Of a stretch of 8,990 bases of DNA, positions 6,221-8,990 are shown piece after piece. How positions within the stretch are numbered: position 1 is the first letter of the stretch; the number at the start of each line of letters is the position of its first letter. The stretch spans positions 1-8,990 of the forward strand of contig JADGIB010000136.1 of the NCBI GenBank assembly GCA_019683665.1. The letters run 5' to 3'. A model generated the notes under the pieces. The model was not told the origin of the DNA and searched no databases. It was given only the letters and a program-made list of their open reading frames with translations. The translations under genes and the position numbers were made by a program. The DNA comes from Solirubrobacteraceae bacterium. GTDB lineage: Bacteria > Actinomycetota > Thermoleophilia > Solirubrobacterales > Solirubrobacteraceae.

Positions 6221-7375
6221 ATGCCGGACAGCTTCGACCTGCTCGTGGTCGGCGCGGGGGTGATCGGGCTCAGCGTCGCCTGGCGCGCCGCGCAGCGCGG
6301 CCTCGCGGTCTGCGTCGTCGAGCGGGAGCGCCCAGGGGTCGGCGCCTCCACCGCGGCCGCCGGCCTGCTCGGCCCGAGCGAGCCGCACGCGTGGACCGGG
6401 CCGCTGGGCGCGGCGACGCGCGCCGCGCTGGAGGCCTGGGAGGACTTCGCGCTCGAGCTCGAGCGGGCGGCCGACGGCCCGGTCGGGCTGCGCCGCGACG
6501 GCGCCCTGCACATCGCGACCGACACCGCCGAGGTCGCCGCGCTCGAGGAGACCGCGGCGGCGCTGGAGGCCGCCGGGATCGCGTTCGAGCGCCTCGACGC
6601 CGCCGCGTGCGCGCGGATCGAGCCGGGGCTGCGGACGGTCGCGGCGGGCCTGCTCGTGCCGGGCGAGGCCCAGGTCGACACCGGCCGCCTCCTGGCCCGG
6701 CTGGCGCGCGCGTGCACGCGAGCGGGCGTCCAGATCGACATCGGGGTCGAGCCGCTGTCGGCGATCCGCGGCGGCGACGGCCCGGTCGAGGGCGTGCGCC
6801 TGTCCGACGGCACCGAGCGGCTCGCCCCGCTGACCGTCCTCGCCTGCGGGGCCTGGTCCTCGCAGGCGACGTGGCTGCCGGAGGCGGCCCGCCCGCCGGT
6901 GCGCCCGCTCGCGGGCGAGTACGTCCTGCTCGCCGGCGACCCGGAGCGCCCGCCGGTCTCGCGGGCCGTCCGCGGGCGGCTGGGGTCGATCGTCCCGCGC
7001 GCCGGCGGCGTCGCCTGGCTGGGGACGACGGTGCGCGACGCCGGCTACGCGCGCCTGCCGGCCGTCGCGGCGGTCCGCGACGTGCTCGAGCGGTGGACGC
7101 GCCTGCTGCCGGCGCTCGAGGGGCTCAGCATCTCGTCGGTCGGCTGCGGGCTGCGGCCCGCCTCCCCGGACGGGCTGCCGTTCGTCGGCCCGTCGGCGAT
7201 CGAGGGGCTGGCGGTCGCGACCGGCCACGGCCGCAACGGGATCATCCACGCGCCGCTGGCGGGCGAGGCGATCGCGGCCCTGGCCGCCGGCGACGGGCTG
7301 CCCGCGGTCGTGGGCCCGTTCGACCCGCGCCGGGCGGTCGCGGACGCCCCCGGGACGACGACGGCCGACCGGTAG
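6221..7375 (+). CDS. thiO: FAD-dependent amino-acid oxidase of the ThiO/DAO family (glycine oxidase-like)
   Basis: A 384-residue D-amino-acid-oxidase-fold flavoprotein, close in length to glycine oxidase ThiO, which oxidises glycine to iminoacetate for the thiazole of thiamine and also acts on small D-amino acids. Visible: FAD motif G11-A-G-V-I-G16 with acidic E34; ASTAAAGLLGP at 42-52, typical of ThiO; GLRPASPDG with R312; and ATGHGRNGI at 333-341 with R338. R312 and R338 fit the substrate-carboxylate arginines of Bacillus ThiO (R302, R329). Where Bacillus ThiO has the substrate tyrosine before IVPR (Y246), this protein has S256, so the substrate may differ. No thiamine gene is nearby. It is divergent from murL, an enzyme that makes a D-Glu residue, so D-amino-acid turnover is a possible alternative role. 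The start at ATG 6221 is set by the FAD motif and the -10 spacing. Confidence 0.75.
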   Translation: MPDSFDLLVVGAGVIGLSVAWRAAQRGLAVCVVERERPGVGASTAAAGLLGPSEPHAWTGPLGAATRAALEAWEDFALELERAADGPVGLRRDGALHIATDTAEVAALEETAAALEAAGIAFERLDAAACARIEPGLRTVAAGLLVPGEAQVDTGRLLARLARACTRAGVQIDIGVEPLSAIRGGDGPVEGVRLSDGTERLAPLTVLACGAWSSQATWLPEAARPPVRPLAGEYVLLAGDPERPPVSRAVRGRLGSIVPRAGGVAWLGTTVRDAGYARLPAVAAVRDVLERWTRLLPALEGLSISSVGCGLRPASPDGLPFVGPSAIEGLAVATGHGRNGIIHAPLAGEAIAALAAGDGLPAVVGPFDPRRAVADAPGTTTADR

Positions 7376-7378
7376 GCT
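7373..7378 (+). promoter_or_regulatory. Possible -10 box for fprA
   Basis: TAGGCT matches TAnnnT; its first three bases are the stop codon of the upstream oxidase gene. A start near 7385 would give a leader of about 28 bases containing a weak GAAAG ribosome site. The perfect palindrome GCTTCGAAGC at 7376-7385 overlaps it and could be an operator. Alternatively fprA is simply cotranscribed with the oxidase gene, which ends 37 bases before it. Confidence 0.3.
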
Positions 7379-7412
7379 TCGAAGCAGTAATCACCTGAAA
7401 GCGGATCGAAAT

Positions 7413-8825
7413 ATGGACACATCCGTCGGGACCCCCGAGAACCCCCTGCGCGTCGCGATCGTCGGCTCCGGCCCGGCGGGCTTCTACGCGGCGGGCCAGC
7501 TCCTCGCGCACGAGGAGCTCACCGCCGCCGTCGACGTCTACGACCGCCTCGCCACCCCGTGGGGGCTGGTGCGGTACGGGGTCGCGCCCGACCACCCGAA
7601 GATCAAGTCCGTCACGCGCGTCTACGAGCGGACCGCGCGGCGGCCCGGCTTCCGCTTCCACGGCAACGTCGAGATCGGCACCGACCTCTCCCACGAGGAG
7701 CTGACCTCCGCCTACCACGCCGTCATCTACGCCTGCGGCGCCCCCGCCGACCGCCGCCTCGGCATCCCCGGCGAGGACCTCCCCGGCTCGCACGCCGCCA
7801 CCGAGTTCGTCGCCTGGTACAACGGCCACCCCGACCACAGCGACCGCGAGTTCGACCTCAGCGGCCGCCGCGCCGTCGTCGTCGGCAACGGCAACGTCGC
7901 GCTCGACGTCGCCCGGATGCTCGCGCTCGACGCCGACGAGCTGCGCGCCACCGATGCCGCCGACCACGCGATCGAGGCGCTCGCCGCCAGCCGGATCGAG
8001 GAGATCGTCGTCCTCGGCCGCCGCGGCCCGGCCCAGGCCGCCTACACGAACCCGGAGCTGCGCGAGCTGGGCGAGCTCGCCGACGCCGACATCGTCGTCG
8101 ACCCCGCCGAGGTCGAGCTCGACCCGGCCAGCCGCGCCCACCTGGCGTCCGACGCCGCCGACGCGACCGCCCGCGCGAACGTCGAGATCGTCACCGAGTA
8201 CAGCCGCCGCCTGCCGCAGGGGCGGCGCCGGCGCATCGTCCTGCGCTTCTGCGTCTCGCCGGTCGAGATCCTCGGCCGCGACCGCGTCGAGGGCATCCGC
8301 CTCGTCCGCAACGAGCTCGTCGCCGACGAGCACGGGCGCATCAGCGCCCGGCCGACCGGCGCGACCGAGGAGCTGGCCTGCGACCTCGTCCTGCGCTCGA
8401 TCGGCTACCGCGGCGTGCCGATCCCGGGCGTCCCGTTCGACGAGCGCCGCGGCACGTTCCACAACGCCGGCGGGCGCGTCACCGAGGTCGGCACCGAGGA
8501 CCCGGTCCTCGGCGTCTACACGGCCGGCTGGGTCAAGCGCGGCCCGTCGGGCGTGATCGGGACGAACAAGCGCTGCGCCCAGGAGACCGTCGAGCGGCTC
8601 GTCGAGGACGTCGCGGCCGGGCGGATCCTCGAGCCGGCGGTCGAGCCCGACGCCCTCCTCGAGGCGCTCGAGGCGCGCGGCGTCGAGGTCGTCGACTACG
8701 CCGGCTGGCAGCGCATCGACGCCCACGAGCGCGCGCTCGGCGAGGCGCAGGGCCGCCCGCGCGTGAAGCTCGTGCGGAGGGCCGAGCACCTCCTGCACGC
8801 GGCGGCCGAGAAGGTCCGCCGCTGA
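7413..8825 (+). CDS. fprA: Ferredoxin--NADP+ reductase, adrenodoxin-reductase type (FprA)
   Basis: A 470-residue flavoenzyme that transfers electrons between NADPH and ferredoxins, supplying cytochromes P450 and other iron-sulfur acceptors in the cytoplasm. It closely follows mycobacterial FprA: FAD motif G18-S-G-P-A-G23, then TPWGLVRYGVAPDHPKIKS near 49-67, IPGEDLPGS near 118-126, NADP motif G158-N-G-N-V-A with DVAR after it, GRRGP.QAAYT near 200-212, the second FAD segment AGWVKRGPSG at 371-380 followed by VIGTNK, and a C-terminal GRPRVKL block. Length is near the 456 residues of the Mycobacterium tuberculosis enzyme; no ferredoxin domain is fused to it. ATG 7413 is the only reasonable start, 17 residues before the FAD motif. 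It follows the oxidase gene by 37 bases on the same strand, so cotranscription is possible, though a functional link is not evident. No redox partner gene is seen. Confidence 0.95.
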   Translation: MDTSVGTPENPLRVAIVGSGPAGFYAAGQLLAHEELTAAVDVYDRLATPWGLVRYGVAPDHPKIKSVTRVYERTARRPGFRFHGNVEIGTDLSHEELTSAYHAVIYACGAPADRRLGIPGEDLPGSHAATEFVAWYNGHPDHSDREFDLSGRRAVVVGNGNVALDVARMLALDADELRATDAADHAIEALAASRIEEIVVLGRRGPAQAAYTNPELRELGELADADIVVDPAEVELDPASRAHLASDAADATARANVEIVTEYSRRLPQGRRRRIVLRFCVSPVEILGRDRVEGIRLVRNELVADEHGRISARPTGATEELACDLVLRSIGYRGVPIPGVPFDERRGTFHNAGGRVTEVGTEDPVLGVYTAGWVKRGPSGVIGTNKRCAQETVERLVEDVAAGRILEPAVEPDALLEALEARGVEVVDYAGWQRIDAHERALGEAQGRPRVKLVRRAEHLLHAAAEKVRR

Positions 8826-8990
8826 CGCGGATCGGGCGCGCCTGCTCGCGCGCGCAGCGCCGGGCCGACCTCGGGGCGCTGCCGCCGACCGGGGTCGCCG
8901 CCGCCTGCTTCGCGCCGAGGACCGCGGGCGCGGCCCCGGCGCAGGTCGTCGCGATCCTGCCTGGCTAGCCGTCCGCCGCGGCCGCCGCGC
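8826..8990. other. Downstream region with no supported gene
   Basis: These 165 bases after fprA contain no recognisable coding sequence. GCGCGC at 8836-8841 could pair with 8848-8853 around a six-base loop, just after the fprA stop, and might serve as a U-less terminator, but such pairings are common at this GC level. On the minus strand a frame entering from the right edge would end at a TAG at 8967-8965 after an alanine-rich tail; this could be the 3' end of a convergent gene, but too little is visible to say. Confidence 0.3.

Noticed and set aside
4829..7375. 848-codon plus-strand frame running antisense to murL and murD2 and joining the oxidase gene
   Set aside because: The first part mirrors murL-murD2 and has no domain sense; only the portion from 6221 matches a family. 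Long stop-free antisense frames are expected at this GC content.
7242..8798. 518-codon minus-strand frame opposite fprA
   Set aside because: It is a low-complexity Ala/Gly/Asp/Val-rich shadow of fprA, which is an excellent family match on the other strand.
8836..8853. Confident intrinsic terminator after fprA
   Set aside because: A six-bp GC-only stem without a T-run is too likely by chance in this sequence; mentioned only as a possibility.
1..8990. CRISPR array, insertion sequence, integrase, tRNA or defence system
   Set aside because: No regular repeats, terminal inverted repeats, transposase motifs or tRNA-like folds were seen; all substantial frames are housekeeping-type metabolic or stress genes.

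Overview
The window looks like chromosomal DNA from a very GC-rich actinobacterium-type organism. Third codon positions are almost all G or C. FprA closely resembles the mycobacterial ferredoxin-NADP reductase, and two genes appear to be transcribed leaderlessly from TAnnnT -10 boxes, a common actinobacterial arrangement. The murL-murD2 pair and the no-cysteine NDH-2-like flavoprotein would fit Thermoleophilia/Solirubrobacterales or a relative, but that placement is inference. There is no sign of mobile elements, CRISPR arrays, tRNA or rRNA, and the gene packing is tight.

Layout: (1) 1-1179, +, the 3' part of a sulfatase of the heparan N-sulfatase (SGSH) type, cut by the left window edge. (2) 1171-2058, -, a tandem-domain universal stress protein whose stop codon overlaps the sulfatase stop tail to tail. 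(3) 2139-3317, +, a flavoprotein of the NDH-2/SQR fold with no cysteines, divergent from the stress protein. (4) 3318-3382, a nested hairpin and a short direct repeat between convergent transcripts. (5) 3383-6178, -, an operon murL-murD2, perhaps followed by a 28-codon ORF coupled by ATGA. (6) 6221-7375, +, a ThiO/DAO-family amino-acid oxidase, divergent from murL. (7) 7413-8825, +, fprA. (8) 8826-8990, no gene I can support.

The most notable content is the murL-murD2 operon. It points to the alternative route to D-glutamate in peptidoglycan: MurD2 adds L-Glu to UDP-MurNAc-L-Ala, and MurL then epimerises that terminal L-Glu to D-Glu in an ATP-dependent reaction, bypassing free D-Glu and glutamate racemase (MurI). 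This route is already known (first shown in Xanthomonas oryzae), so it is rare rather than undescribed. murL and the divergent flavin oxidase appear to share a 42-bp intergenic region with two back-to-back leaderless promoters, an arrangement that could link D-Glu formation with amino-acid oxidation. The remaining genes are redox or stress functions (USP, NDH-2-like, FprA) with no clear pathway link to each other. I did not find a convincing wholly new system. The best candidates for new detail are the coupled 28-aa ORF, the nonstandard sulfatase signature, and the oxidase lacking the glycine-oxidase substrate tyrosine.
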